The notes: generated by a model from the letters alone, not told the origin. A stretch of DNA of 64,000 nt from Heliophilum fasciatum (GCF_004341395.1 NZ_SLXT01000018.1:1-64000), one strand, 5' to 3'; counted from the first letter of the stretch, positions 47,673 to 56,208 are shown. Numbers and translations: made by a program.

Positions 47673-48578
47673 TTAATGAATGGCAAGCCAGAACCGGAGC
47701 CCCAACCTTTCGGGGGTTCTGATCTTTTCGAACAAGAGGTGATGCTCGCCGTTGCGAAAGCGATAATCGAGAACACCATAATAAACCGTAGCATCTTTTC
47801 CGGTTTCCGCATATTTGACCGGTAGTGAGTGATGATGGCGTTCGAGAATCGGTAATCCTAACTGCGCTACGGCCTGGTGGACAATCGTCGACGAAGCGCA
47901 AACACCGCCGCCAACATCTTGGGCGTACCCGTTGCCGGAAAAGATCGTGCCTTCGATAAAGCCGCTTTCCAGGGTGCGCTGACCTACCTTTTGATTAAAT
48001 GAAAAAAGTGCATAGGGCTCAAGTACCAAACTATCTAAATAATCCAAAGCTTTTGAGGCATTGTAAAGCCCGTTCTCACTGAGATGCTCAATCGCTAGAC
48101 TGGCATTTGACGATAGCCGCCAAATGGGAACGGCAATTTCCTTATCTTGGCCTGCAAGTAAAGCCGTAGTGATCAGTTTCTCGCCGGCTTCTCGTAAGCG
48201 AATATGATCGGGCAATTTTTTCTTTAAGTCAGTTAGGATATCTTGGGCATCTTCATTCGTTAACGACTTGGGATAGGACCACACATCCGGTGCTACCAGG
48301 CCAAAGGTCTTTCCCGGTAAGAGCACAAAAGTCGCGTCATGAATATGCAGAACAATTTTTCCATGGGCATATGTATTTGCTTCATTACGTACAGGTTTTT
48401 CTACATCAGGATTTGTTAACACTCCATAAGTAGCGCTGATGGGTACCGATGGGGTGTCTTTATCGGCTATCGGCGAATTCGCTTCAGCCCGCTCCATATT
48501 CGTTGTCAGCCAAAGCAATACACTGAAAACAATAGATAAAAAGAAACGGCTGCGATTCGATTGAAAAATCTTTCTCAC
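47673..48578 (-). CDS. Exported VanW-family protein
   Basis: 301 residues. Signal or anchor segment at about 10-33, a lead domain, then VanW with LEPYALFSFNQKVGQRTLESGF, GGGVCASSTIVHQA and a final FWLAIH end. VanW occurs in vancomycin-resistance clusters and many cell-wall contexts, but its function is unknown. The GTG at 48578 is overlapped by the GAGGAGG Shine-Dalgarno. Ideal spacing (8 nt) points to ATT at 48569, so a non-standard start is possible. Probably co-transcribed with the stalk-domain gene 44 nt downstream. Confidence 0.82.
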   Translation of the reverse strand: MRKIFQSNRSRFFLSIVFSVLLWLTTNMERAEANSPIADKDTPSVPISATYGVLTNPDVEKPVRNEANTYAHGKIVLHIHDATFVLLPGKTFGLVAPDVWSYPKSLTNEDAQDILTDLKKKLPDHIRLREAGEKLITTALLAGQDKEIAVPIWRLSSNASLAIEHLSENGLYNASKALDYLDSLVLEPYALFSFNQKVGQRTLESGFIEGTIFSGNGYAQDVGGGVCASSTIVHQAVAQLGLPILERHHHSLPVKYAETGKDATVYYGVLDYRFRNGEHHLLFEKIRTPERLGLRFWLAIH

Positions 48579-48697
48579 CTCCTCGTAAGTTGATCAGGAC
48601 CTTTGCAGCCAAGCAATAATGTGCGTAATCACAATATGATTCAGCATCTTTTTTTATGCTATATTTATAGAATGAATAAGTAGGAAGGGGTATCGAT

Positions 48698-49297
48698 GTG
48701 ACAGAATCGAACCAACCGTGGTTAACCAATACCGAGCAGGTCAAGTGGGTTGTAGAATATGGTCAATCCCATGCCAGCCACCCCTTGAACATAACCTTAC
48801 GTGACTGGCCCCAAGCAATTCGGCGTGCCTTAGCCTCCAAAGACGATCTCGGACCGAGCCAAAACCTTTACTTTGCCGCAGCGATTCTGGCAAGTGCTTT
48901 CGCTGAAAAAAATAAAAGTGACTATGATCACAGCGACAGTCACTTGCTGTTTATCTTATCGCATGCACTTTTTATCGAGATCACGCAAATTGAACTGGAA
49001 GAGATGAACTGTATCAAGTTTAAAGGCGTACATTGTCCTAAAGAGAACCAACAGTGGCCAGGACCGGTAGCCGCCTTTTTCAGCATGTGGCAGGAGGCCA
49101 TTACGCAGGAGACAGTTCTTGACGCTTGGATGAATGAGTTCTTCTGGTCGGTACACATGGATATTACTTTGCTTTCCAAAAAAGGTGGAGAAAAAGAAGC
49201 ACATGTTAATCCGGCGATTGGTACACTGATTCATGAGACCAGCAAAGCCGCCTATATGATTCAAGCCCATGAAGAAGCGCAAAAAGAAAACGACTAA
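48698..49297 (+). CDS. Unknown soluble protein
   Basis: 199 residues from GTG 48698 (GGAAGGGG about 8 nt upstream). Helical throughout, no membrane segment, no recognised domain. His/Asp-rich stretch at about 75-85 (DYDHSDSHLL). Single-gene unit: divergent from vanW and closed by a strong terminator. Confidence 0.65.
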   Translation: MTESNQPWLTNTEQVKWVVEYGQSHASHPLNITLRDWPQAIRRALASKDDLGPSQNLYFAAAILASAFAEKNKSDYDHSDSHLLFILSHALFIEITQIELEEMNCIKFKGVHCPKENQQWPGPVAAFFSMWQEAITQETVLDAWMNEFFWSVHMDITLLSKKGGEKEAHVNPAIGTLIHETSKAAYMIQAHEEAQKEND

Positions 49298-49347
49298 AAA
49301 AGCAGTAGGCCGATCGGTAATCACCAATCGGCCTACTGCTTTTTTAC
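49294..49347 (+). terminator. Strong bidirectional terminator
   Basis: AAAAAAGCAGTAGGCCGAT pairs with ATCGGCCTACTGCTTTTTT, with GG/CC extension, flanked by A and T runs. It serves the unknown gene on plus and mobAB on minus. Confidence 0.93.
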
Positions 49348-49392
49348 TTTGTTTTCATGAACGATGGCAACGAGCGGAGAGCATGGCAACCA

Positions 49393-50508
49393 TTATCTTG
49401 ATTTTTTAGCGAGAAATCTTGCTTCGATGAGTTCCGCAAGGCCAACAGCGTCATCGAGCGACAAGCAAGGAACACCTATGTCCCAAGGAATATCGGAAGC
49501 AATCGCGATCAACTCATCGGCTGGGCAAAGCAATTCTTGGCAGACGCAGGACCGAAAGACTTCAATCTTCGGTTTGTTGCCCCGCTTAAAACCTTCGGTA
49601 ATGATGATATCGACATTTTGTATACGCGATAGGATTTCATCCAGGGAAGGTTCTTGCTGCACCTTTTCGATCATCGTGATTTTGGACGGTGACGCGATGA
49701 CGACCACATCAGCGCCGGCTTGGGCGTGGCGCCAGCTATCTTTGCCGGGGTGGTCCACGTCGTAGTCGTGAGCACTGTGTTTAAGCGTGGCCACGCGGTA
49801 GCCTCTTTTTTTTAACTCCGGCAACAGTTTCTCTACCAAGGTAGTTTTCCCCGAATTGGATGTACCGACGATCGAAATGACCGGGATGGGTGATTGTAGC
49901 TCTTTTTCGGCAAGCTCCCGGGCCCGGCGCAGGTCAGCGGGGGTGTTCACATTATAAAAGATTTTTTCGAGGTCACCGCAATCACCGATTTCACACTCGT
50001 CTACATAGCGCAACGGAACTTGCCGGCAAAAATCAGTCATTTTACGCATGTCATGTAGCAGGCATTGCTCCAGCGCAGCCAAGCAGTTTTTCGTGTACAC
50101 CGCAAAAAGCGGTTGCAGATACTTCCCTTGGCGCGGGACTACACCATCATAGCCTGGGGCCATGGCCAGCAGCTTTTGCGCTAAACCCCGGTGGATGAAG
50201 GGCAGATCACAGGCCGTGATCAAATTGTAAAAATGCGGCGAAAGGGTGAGTCCGGCGTGGATACCGCTGAGCGGGCCTTGCCCAGGGATGATGTCCGTCG
50301 TAATCTGCACATCGAGGTGCCGATAAGAAGCAGGATCATTCGTCACGACGATGATTTCATCAACAATCGGCCGTAGTTCTTCGATGATCGCTGCGATGAT
50401 CGATTGATGGCCCACAGGGAGGAAGGCTTTGTTGGTACCCATCCTTGAGCTTTGGCCGCCGGCAAGGATAATGGCTGCTGCTTTCATGGCAACTGTCATG
50501 GCGCTCAT
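49393..50508 (-). CDS. mobAB: MobA-MobB fusion: molybdenum cofactor guanylyltransferase
   Basis: 371 residues. MobA domain (about 8-205) adds GMP to molybdopterin, with IILAGGQSSRMGTNK and ITACDLPF. MobB domain (about 208-371) is a P-loop GTPase with GTSNSGKTT at 215-222, LKHSAHDYDVDHPGKDSWRH and IITEGFKRG. Start ATG 50508 overlaps the stop of the upstream ImmA/IrrE gene (ATGA); ATG 50487 just before KAAAIILAGG is another candidate. No molybdoenzyme or other moa/moe gene is near. The coupling to a stress peptidase is odd. Confidence 0.9.
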   Translation of the reverse strand: MSAMTVAMKAAAIILAGGQSSRMGTNKAFLPVGHQSIIAAIIEELRPIVDEIIVVTNDPASYRHLDVQITTDIIPGQGPLSGIHAGLTLSPHFYNLITACDLPFIHRGLAQKLLAMAPGYDGVVPRQGKYLQPLFAVYTKNCLAALEQCLLHDMRKMTDFCRQVPLRYVDECEIGDCGDLEKIFYNVNTPADLRRARELAEKELQSPIPVISIVGTSNSGKTTLVEKLLPELKKRGYRVATLKHSAHDYDVDHPGKDSWRHAQAGADVVVIASPSKITMIEKVQQEPSLDEILSRIQNVDIIITEGFKRGNKPKIEVFRSCVCQELLCPADELIAIASDIPWDIGVPCLSLDDAVGLAELIEARFLAKKSR

Positions 50509-51011
50509 CGCACCCATGTGCCAAGCCACTGTTCGATCGGTAACGTCAGCGGCAAATGATGGCGAATACAAAATTCCCGATAGGATTCGCTCGATCCCGG
50601 CAAATCACCTTGCGTTAATAAAGACACCGCAAAAATGTTCGCTTGGCGTTCGAATTTGCTCGAGGCAAAGAACGTGTGATCCTCAATAAAGTAGTAGCCC
50701 ATACCCCGGTGGAGAATATCGTGCCCTAACTCATGGGCGCAGGTAAAGCGCTGAACGTCATAGGGATCGGCTTCATTGATGACGATAAACCGGCGCTGCA
50801 AAACAGCATAATAAAAGCCGTGAACTTCTGACGGCAACGATTTATAGCGTACCAAGATACCTAACTGGTCGGCCAGGGTAAAAGGACAGTTGGTCCCATA
50901 TGTTTTGATGAGCGTAAGAACATCGTTCTTGATGTCTACCCCCTCCAAAGAAGGATGATTGATTACGAAGCCGGTGACGGCTTGCGTTTGTTCATTTGCT
51001 TGGCTTCCCAA
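50505..51011 (-). CDS. ImmA/IrrE-family zinc metallopeptidase
   Basis: 168 residues. HELGH at 93-97 with the third ligand Glu121 in FERQANIFAVSLL is the COG2856 active site. Relatives (ImmA of ICEBs1, IrrE/PprI of Deinococcus) cleave an XRE repressor when DNA is damaged. It directly follows an XRE gene, with which its frame overlaps by 49 nt. The TTG start at 51011 is uncertain: GGAGGGG at about 50940-50946 favours a start around VDIKNDV, but no standard codon is there. Confidence 0.9.
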   Translation of the reverse strand: MGSQANEQTQAVTGFVINHPSLEGVDIKNDVLTLIKTYGTNCPFTLADQLGILVRYKSLPSEVHGFYYAVLQRRFIVINEADPYDVQRFTCAHELGHDILHRGMGYYFIEDHTFFASSKFERQANIFAVSLLTQGDLPGSSESYREFCIRHHLPLTLPIEQWLGTWVR

Positions 51012-51610
51012 AACAAACCGATCATGACACCTTGAATGCGTTGTTTGTCTTCATCAGAAAGAGGCACACCGTTAAACAATAACTCTTCCCGTTCCAGAAT
51101 CATCAGCAGATCCTTGGGCTTCGGCGCATGAGGACTGTAGCCATTGGGATCGTCTGTATAGCCGGCAAGATAATCGGCCGTTACGCCGATCATTTCTGCC
51201 AGCTTATATAACGTGGAGATCCCCGGCAGTGATGGCGGTTCCGTCATCAATTGCTGCAGATAGCCCAGCGTAACCTTACACTCCACCGATGCTTCTTCGG
51301 GAGTAAGCGAAACAGCAGCAAGGCCGGCACGGAGCCGAGAAGCAAAAACCGATACATCGGGTCGGGCTTCATGGGTGGAAGCGGCATTACCATGATCGCC
51401 AAGGTGCGGAGAATCGATACGGCCATAAAGATAATCAAGACTGACGTTTAACGTATTGACGAGCTTTAATAGTACATCTTTTCCCGGTTCACGTTTATCA
51501 CTTTCATAAAAAGAAATCGTTGATTCGCCAACACCAATAGCATCGGCCAACTCTTTTTGCGTTAAACCGGCTTTTTCGCGCATGGATCTAAGCTTTTTAC
51601 CAAACGTCAT
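50963..51610 (-). CDS. XRE-family repressor with two HTH domains
   Basis: 215 residues. First HTH at about 3-60 (LRSMREKAGLTQKELADAIGVGESTISFYESDKREPGKD). Second, more diverged HTH-like unit at about 88-150 (VSLTPEEASVECKVTLGYLQQL). Basic helical tail. Likely the target of the following metallopeptidase and the regulator of the divergent polymerase gene. ATG 51610 has AGGTGAT upstream; GTG 51619 would lie inside that box. Confidence 0.88.
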   Translation of the reverse strand: MTFGKKLRSMREKAGLTQKELADAIGVGESTISFYESDKREPGKDVLLKLVNTLNVSLDYLYGRIDSPHLGDHGNAASTHEARPDVSVFASRLRAGLAAVSLTPEEASVECKVTLGYLQQLMTEPPSLPGISTLYKLAEMIGVTADYLAGYTDDPNGYSPHAPKPKDLLMILEREELLFNGVPLSDEDKQRIQGVMIGLFWEAKQMNKRKPSPAS

Positions 51611-51627
51611 ACATATCACCTGACATC

Positions 51628-51655
51628 ATTATAACCTTGCCACCATACTTTTCAA
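51628..51655 (-). promoter_or_regulatory. Promoter of XRE-ImmA-MobAB operon
   Basis: On the minus strand TTGAAA (51655-51650) and a perfect TATAAT (51633-51628) are 16 bp apart. CCATA and TATGG (51643-51660) flank the -35 element as an inverted repeat, a possible operator of its own. Confidence 0.6.
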
Positions 51656-51697
51656 TATGGATAGCCCCATCATCGTAAAAAAACATGACAAAGTAGA

Positions 51698-51744
51698 AAG
51701 TTATCGAGATATAACTTGACGAAATGACAAGTTATAAGTATTCT
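51698..51744 (+). promoter_or_regulatory. Operator and promoter of Y-family polymerase
   Basis: Three related half-sites: AAGTTAT (51698-51704), ATAACTTG (51711-51718) and CAAGTTAT (51728-51735). The second and third form a perfect 8-bp inverted repeat with 9-bp spacer; the first and second form a 7-bp one with 6-bp spacer. TTGACG (51716-51721) and TATTCT (51739-51744), 17 bp apart, form a promoter whose -35 overlaps the middle half-site. A bound repressor would block it. The XRE protein is the obvious candidate. Confidence 0.65.
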
Positions 51745-51794
51745 TTGATCGGGTAAACTTTGCGTATCGCCAAGTCAAGCGCAGGTGATGAAAA

Positions 51795-52562
51795 ATGGCA
51801 CAGCCCATCCCGACCATTTTGCTGGCCGATATGAATACCTTTTATGCCAGCGTAGAAATCGCTCATAATCCCACTCTTCGCGGCAAGCCGGTCTTAGTTT
51901 GCGGTGATCCGGAACGGCGTCACGGCATCATTCTTGCTGCCTCGCGGGAAGCCAAGGCTTGTGGTGTCAAAACGGCCATGACCGTAGGAGAGGCCATCGC
52001 TTGTTGCCCGCGGGCGGTTTGTGTTCGGCCCCGCATGGCTACCTACATCAAAGCTGCACAAAAAATCCGACAGATCGCCCAGACGATCTCACCGGTGGTT
52101 GAACCCTACAGCATTGATGAACTTTTCATGGATGTTTCCCGCATGGAAAAAATCTGGCCATCGCCGGAAGCGGCGGCCCAAGCGTTCCAACGCCGCGTTA
52201 TGGACGAGGTAGGCGTCCCCTGTTCCGTCGGCATCGGCTCGAACAAATTCATGGCCAAGATGGCCTGTGATATTGAAGCGAAGAAAAAAGCCTCCGGGGT
52301 GGCCCTTTGGAACGATGCCGATATTCCCGTGAAACTGCACCCGCTACCGCTGCGGGAAATGTTTATGGTCGGCTCCAAAATGGAGCGCCACTTCAAAAAC
52401 ATGGGGTTGCTGACGATAGGCGACTTGGCTCGCTATCCGCTGCGTTTTTTGCAGCACCGTTTTGGCCGTAACGGTCTCATGTACCATCAATTGGCTTGGG
52501 GCAAGGACGATTCGCTGATTTTCCACCAATTAGGTTTAGTCAAAGACGATGGCTGGCGGTGA
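51795..52562 (+). CDS. Y-family DNA polymerase (UvrX/UmuC-like), N-terminal catalytic part
   Basis: 255 residues, then an in-frame TGA. Palm and fingers are intact: LADMNTFYASVE (metal Asp12) and PYSIDELFMDV (Asp108, Glu109), with SVGIGSNKFMAKMA and a thumb HhH region (LLTIGDLARYP). The frame ends soon after YHQLAWGKDDS, where a 13-codon imperfect duplicate (FHQLGLVKDDG) leads into the stop. The rest of the enzyme continues in the -1 frame from 52559. The two parts total 427 residues, normal for UvrX. Either a split gene, a frameshifted pseudogene or a sequence error. Confidence 0.85.
   Translation: MAQPIPTILLADMNTFYASVEIAHNPTLRGKPVLVCGDPERRHGIILAASREAKACGVKTAMTVGEAIACCPRAVCVRPRMATYIKAAQKIRQIAQTISPVVEPYSIDELFMDVSRMEKIWPSPEAAAQAFQRRVMDEVGVPCSVGIGSNKFMAKMACDIEAKKKASGVALWNDADIPVKLHPLPLREMFMVGSKMERHFKNMGLLTIGDLARYPLRFLQHRFGRNGLMYHQLAWGKDDSLIFHQLGLVKDDGWR
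52482..52559 (+). repeat. 39-bp imperfect tandem duplication in polymerase gene
   Basis: 52482-52520 and 52521-52559 are each 39 bp. Over the first 30 bp, 22 positions agree and most differences are silent or conservative (YHQLAWGKDD against FHQLGLVKDD). The last nine bases differ. The second unit ends exactly at the stop/restart junction. Confidence 0.75.
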
Positions 52563-53077
52563 ACAGTTACGATGAACACAGCCACGATGAACTCAAGAGC
52601 ATCGGTCACATGGCGACCTTACCTCGCGATTACCGCCACGCCAAAGACATTGAAACCGTTTTAATGGAACTAACCGATGAAGTCTGTCAGCGCGCGCGCA
52701 GTCACCACAAAGCCGGAAAAACCGTTACCGTCAGCGTCCGGCGCTATGATTTACGCTCCGGTTTTCACCGGCAATCATCCCTAGTGGCGCCGAGCAATTT
52801 GAGCTCCGTTATTTTCAAAAAAGCGAAGGCGATCTTTGAGCAACATTGGGATGGTCAGCCTGTGCGCAGCATCGGTGTCAGCATCTCGAACTTGCACGAC
52901 GATCAAGACATTCAACTGGAGCTATTTACGAATCTCGACAAAGAAGAGCGTATCAGCCGGGTGCTGGATCAGACCCATGCCCGTTTCGGTAAAACGGCTC
53001 TTTTGCGGGCTTCCGCTTTGACGACGGCAGGGATCAGCCGCGATCGCGCCACTAAAATCGGCGGTCATTACAAGTAA
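52559..53077 (+). CDS. Y-family DNA polymerase, C-terminal little-finger part
   Basis: 172 residues from GTG 52559, whose GTGA overlaps the stop of the catalytic part. KSIGHMATLPRDY is the segment that normally follows the thumb in UvrX-type polymerases. The rest is the little finger that binds DNA (RKAGKTVTVSVR-like strand, FKKAKAIFEQHW, SIGVSISNLHDDQDIQLELF). Reinitiation at the overlap could make a separate subunit. No strong ribosome-binding site is seen, so expression is uncertain. Confidence 0.75.
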   Translation: MNSYDEHSHDELKSIGHMATLPRDYRHAKDIETVLMELTDEVCQRARSHHKAGKTVTVSVRRYDLRSGFHRQSSLVAPSNLSSVIFKKAKAIFEQHWDGQPVRSIGVSISNLHDDQDIQLELFTNLDKEERISRVLDQTHARFGKTALLRASALTTAGISRDRATKIGGHYK

Positions 53078-53113
53078 AAGGGGCTGTTGCATGATGCAAC
53101 GGCCCCTTTGGGT
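53076..53113 (+). terminator. Terminator between polymerase and RND genes
   Basis: AAAGGGGC with GTTGC pairs with GCAAC and GCCCCTTT around ATGAT. Both strands are flanked by suitable A/T, and the genes converge here. Confidence 0.8.
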
Positions 53114-53121
53114 TTGGCCTG

Positions 53122-56100
53122 CTAGTTTTGTTTCCACACTGCCATCACCGTATAGAACGAAGGAACAATAATCAACGTAAGCATCGTCGAGAAGAATAAT
53201 CCAGAGATAATGGTTATGGCCATCGGTTGAAAAAGCACGTCACCGGAAAGTGCCAGCGGAAGCAGCCCGGCGATGGCTGTCCCCGATGTCAGCAGAATTG
53301 GGCGCAGCCGCGCTTCACCGGCAGCGATCACCGCCGGGATCACATCGAGGCCGCCATGACGAGCTTCTTCGATAAACTCAACAAGAATAATCCCGTTACG
53401 GACCACAATCCCGGCTAAGCAAATGGCGCCCATCATGGTCATGAAACCAAGGGGGGTGCGAGTGATAAACAATCCGATGAGACTGCCGGCAAAGGCCAGG
53501 AAGATGGTGCTCAAGATGAGCAGCGGGATCGACAGGGAATAAAACTGCATAGCGATCAGCATGATGATGAGAAAAACAACGACGATCGACAGTTTGCCCA
53601 TGTCAATGAACACATCATTTTGTTCAGAGATTTCGCCGCCGAGCTCATAGCGGTACCCTTCAGGCAAAGAAAGTGCTGCCAATTGCGGTTTTAACTCATT
53701 AATCGCCTCAGTAGCCGTCCGCCCCTTAAGATCAGACGTCACGGTGACCACACGAGAAAGATCACGGTGGGGAATCGAAGCGATGGAGAAGCCCGGCTGG
53801 ATGTCAGCTAACTGATAGAGCGGAATCTGTTCGCCCCGGCTGTTCGGAACGGTCAACCGTTGCAGGGCGATCAAGGGATCGACAGCGCTGGCTTCGCTAT
53901 ACAAGGTAATATCGATGAGATCGCGCCCTGTATCGAATTTGCTGATCGATAAGCCTTCGCTGACCAGGCGGATCGTGCGGGATAAGTCGCTTTCATTGAC
54001 GCCAAGGGCATCCATCGTATCTTTACGGATTTTGATATCGAGAGCATACTTATCGACACCAAAAGAGTCATTCACATCAAAGGTTCCCGGCAGAGCTCGA
54101 ATACGATCTTGAATTTGTTGGGACAGAGTGCGCAGTTTCTCGATATCGCTGCCGTAGAGGCGAACTTCAATGGGTGCACCGACAGGGGGGCCGGCTTGCA
54201 GTTCTTTGGGAATGACGGAGGCATGGGGAAAGCGTTCGGCCAGTGCTTCTGTCCATAAAGCAACTGCTTTTTCTGTCGTCAAATTCTTTTGATCGACTTT
54301 AACGACAATTTGACCGATCGTATCACCGGTACCGAAACCGGTAGCGCCGCTAAACATCTTGGGTGTAAAGCTTCCGGCATAACCGGCCGTCATGATGACG
54401 CCCGGTTGTTCATCGATCCATTGGCCGACCGCCTGGACGGTGCGCGCCGTTTCCGTAATGCTGCTGCCAACAGGGGTGCGGATGTTGATCAACATTTCGG
54501 CCCGGTCCGCATTGGGAAATAACTGAACCGGTGTGAGCGGAATCAGGGCGTAACCAAGCAGGGCGATACCAACACCGATCAGTCCTGTACGTAAGGGGCG
54601 GCGCAGCATCTTGGGCATCAAGGTGCCCGCGTAAAACAGGGTCAAACGTTGAATTTGCGGCCCCAGAAGCCCTGCCGGTTTACGGAAAAACTCTGCACTG
54701 GAAGCGGCGTCCTGGCCAGGGTGAACCCGATTACGCCGGTTTTCCCGCCACTCCCGGAAGATGGGGATGACCGACAGCGACATGACCATCGATGCCAGCA
54801 TCGCTAACGTGATGATGATCGGAATCGGTTTGATGAAGGAACCGACGTTGCCATTTAACAATGCTAAGGGTGCAAAAGCGCAGATGGTGGCTAAGGTAGC
54901 CGTCAGGATCGAAAGGCCCACTTCTTTACTGCCGCGAACGGCCGCTTCCGTCGGCGTCTCGCCGAGAACCACCAGGCGGCGTTCAATATTATCGTTGACA
55001 ACAACGGCGTCATCGACGAGAATTCCCAGCACGATAATCAGCGCAATCACCGAGATCTGGTTTAAGGTCACATCCATACTCTTTAAAGGGATGAGGCCGA
55101 CGGCGAGGGAGATTGGCAACGCCATCATGACCACAAAGGAAGTGGTCACATTGAGGCCAAGCGTACAAACCAGGATCACCGCGACGATGGCGATCAAGGT
55201 TTCCCGGGTCAGATCCGAAAAAAGTTCATCGATGCGTTCATTTTGTGCATAGACAAGTTCGACTTGCGCCCAGGTAGGTAAGGTCGTTTGCAGGTACGCA
55301 AGGGTCTTGTCGATATTGGCCTGAACGGCCGGCACGTCGCTACCGGTCTCGGCACTGAGGCTGATGCTGATCGCCGGACGGCCGTTGTGATAGGCATAAA
55401 CTTCCGTGTTTTTGTGCGTCAGTTCTACCGTCCCAAGGTCGCGTAGATATACCGGCGTTCCGTCTGCCGTTCGAGTGATCAGGGAACGGCTGAATTCCTG
55501 CACATCCGTCACTTCGCGCAGCGTCAACTCATAGGAACGCGCGCTGCCATCCATAGCACCGAGGGGTGCTTTTTCGTTGGATTGTTTAATCGCATTTAAG
55601 ACTTGCCCCCACGATAAGCCGAAATTACGCAGCTTTTGGCTGTCAATGGTGACACGAACTTCTTCATCAGGCAGACCGGTAACGGTGACGTTGGACACAT
55701 GAGGGATGGTGCGCAGTTGATCTTTCCAGTTTTGGATCATCGGGCGGAGCTCGTACAGGTCATCGAGGCGATCGGCCGTGATATTAAAGGTCATGAGAAA
55801 AATCCGGTTGAGATCGTCGTTGATGATCGGCTGCTTACAATCGGCAGGAAGGTCTTTCTCGGCATCTTTGACTTTTTTGCGCAGTTCTTCCCAGCGACCT
55901 TCCGGTTCAACATCATCCTTGCATTCGATAATGATCGAGGATACACCCAGACCCGACGTCGACACAATCGATTTGATACCTTCGATCCCTTTGATTTGCT
56001 CTTCAATCTTGCGGGTGACGGCTTGTTCGACTTTCGCCGGCATGGCCCCCGGGTAGACCGTCGTCACCGAAGCGGTGCGAACCACAATATCCGGTGTTTC

Positions 56101-56208
56101 CTGTTTGGGTAATCCCCAAAAACTAAATAACCCAAGCAAGGTGACCATGACGAAAAAAAGCAAGGTGATTTTCCGTTTTTTCACGACGTACTCGATCATT
56201 ATCCTCAT
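53122..56208 (-). CDS. RND efflux permease (AcrB/HAE1 type)
   Basis: 1028 residues with the usual twelve helices and two large external loops. MIEYVVKKRKITLL start, GLPDEEVRVTIDS, the TM4 proton-relay LGILVDDAVVVNDNIERR, PVGSSITETARTV and MTMMGAICLAGIVVRNGIILVEFIEEAR near the C-terminus. Exports drugs, lipids or metals by proton exchange; the sequence (VV/DD pair) favours the hydrophobe rather than the heavy-metal group. ATG overlaps the adaptor stop by 4 nt. No TolC-like gene is adjacent. Confidence 0.93.
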   Translation of the reverse strand: MRIMIEYVVKKRKITLLFFVMVTLLGLFSFWGLPKQETPDIVVRTASVTTVYPGAMPAKVEQAVTRKIEEQIKGIEGIKSIVSTSGLGVSSIIIECKDDVEPEGRWEELRKKVKDAEKDLPADCKQPIINDDLNRIFLMTFNITADRLDDLYELRPMIQNWKDQLRTIPHVSNVTVTGLPDEEVRVTIDSQKLRNFGLSWGQVLNAIKQSNEKAPLGAMDGSARSYELTLREVTDVQEFSRSLITRTADGTPVYLRDLGTVELTHKNTEVYAYHNGRPAISISLSAETGSDVPAVQANIDKTLAYLQTTLPTWAQVELVYAQNERIDELFSDLTRETLIAIVAVILVCTLGLNVTTSFVVMMALPISLAVGLIPLKSMDVTLNQISVIALIIVLGILVDDAVVVNDNIERRLVVLGETPTEAAVRGSKEVGLSILTATLATICAFAPLALLNGNVGSFIKPIPIIITLAMLASMVMSLSVIPIFREWRENRRNRVHPGQDAASSAEFFRKPAGLLGPQIQRLTLFYAGTLMPKMLRRPLRTGLIGVGIALLGYALIPLTPVQLFPNADRAEMLINIRTPVGSSITETARTVQAVGQWIDEQPGVIMTAGYAGSFTPKMFSGATGFGTGDTIGQIVVKVDQKNLTTEKAVALWTEALAERFPHASVIPKELQAGPPVGAPIEVRLYGSDIEKLRTLSQQIQDRIRALPGTFDVNDSFGVDKYALDIKIRKDTMDALGVNESDLSRTIRLVSEGLSISKFDTGRDLIDITLYSEASAVDPLIALQRLTVPNSRGEQIPLYQLADIQPGFSIASIPHRDLSRVVTVTSDLKGRTATEAINELKPQLAALSLPEGYRYELGGEISEQNDVFIDMGKLSIVVVFLIIMLIAMQFYSLSIPLLILSTIFLAFAGSLIGLFITRTPLGFMTMMGAICLAGIVVRNGIILVEFIEEARHGGLDVIPAVIAAGEARLRPILLTSGTAIAGLLPLALSGDVLFQPMAITIISGLFFSTMLTLIIVPSFYTVMAVWKQN

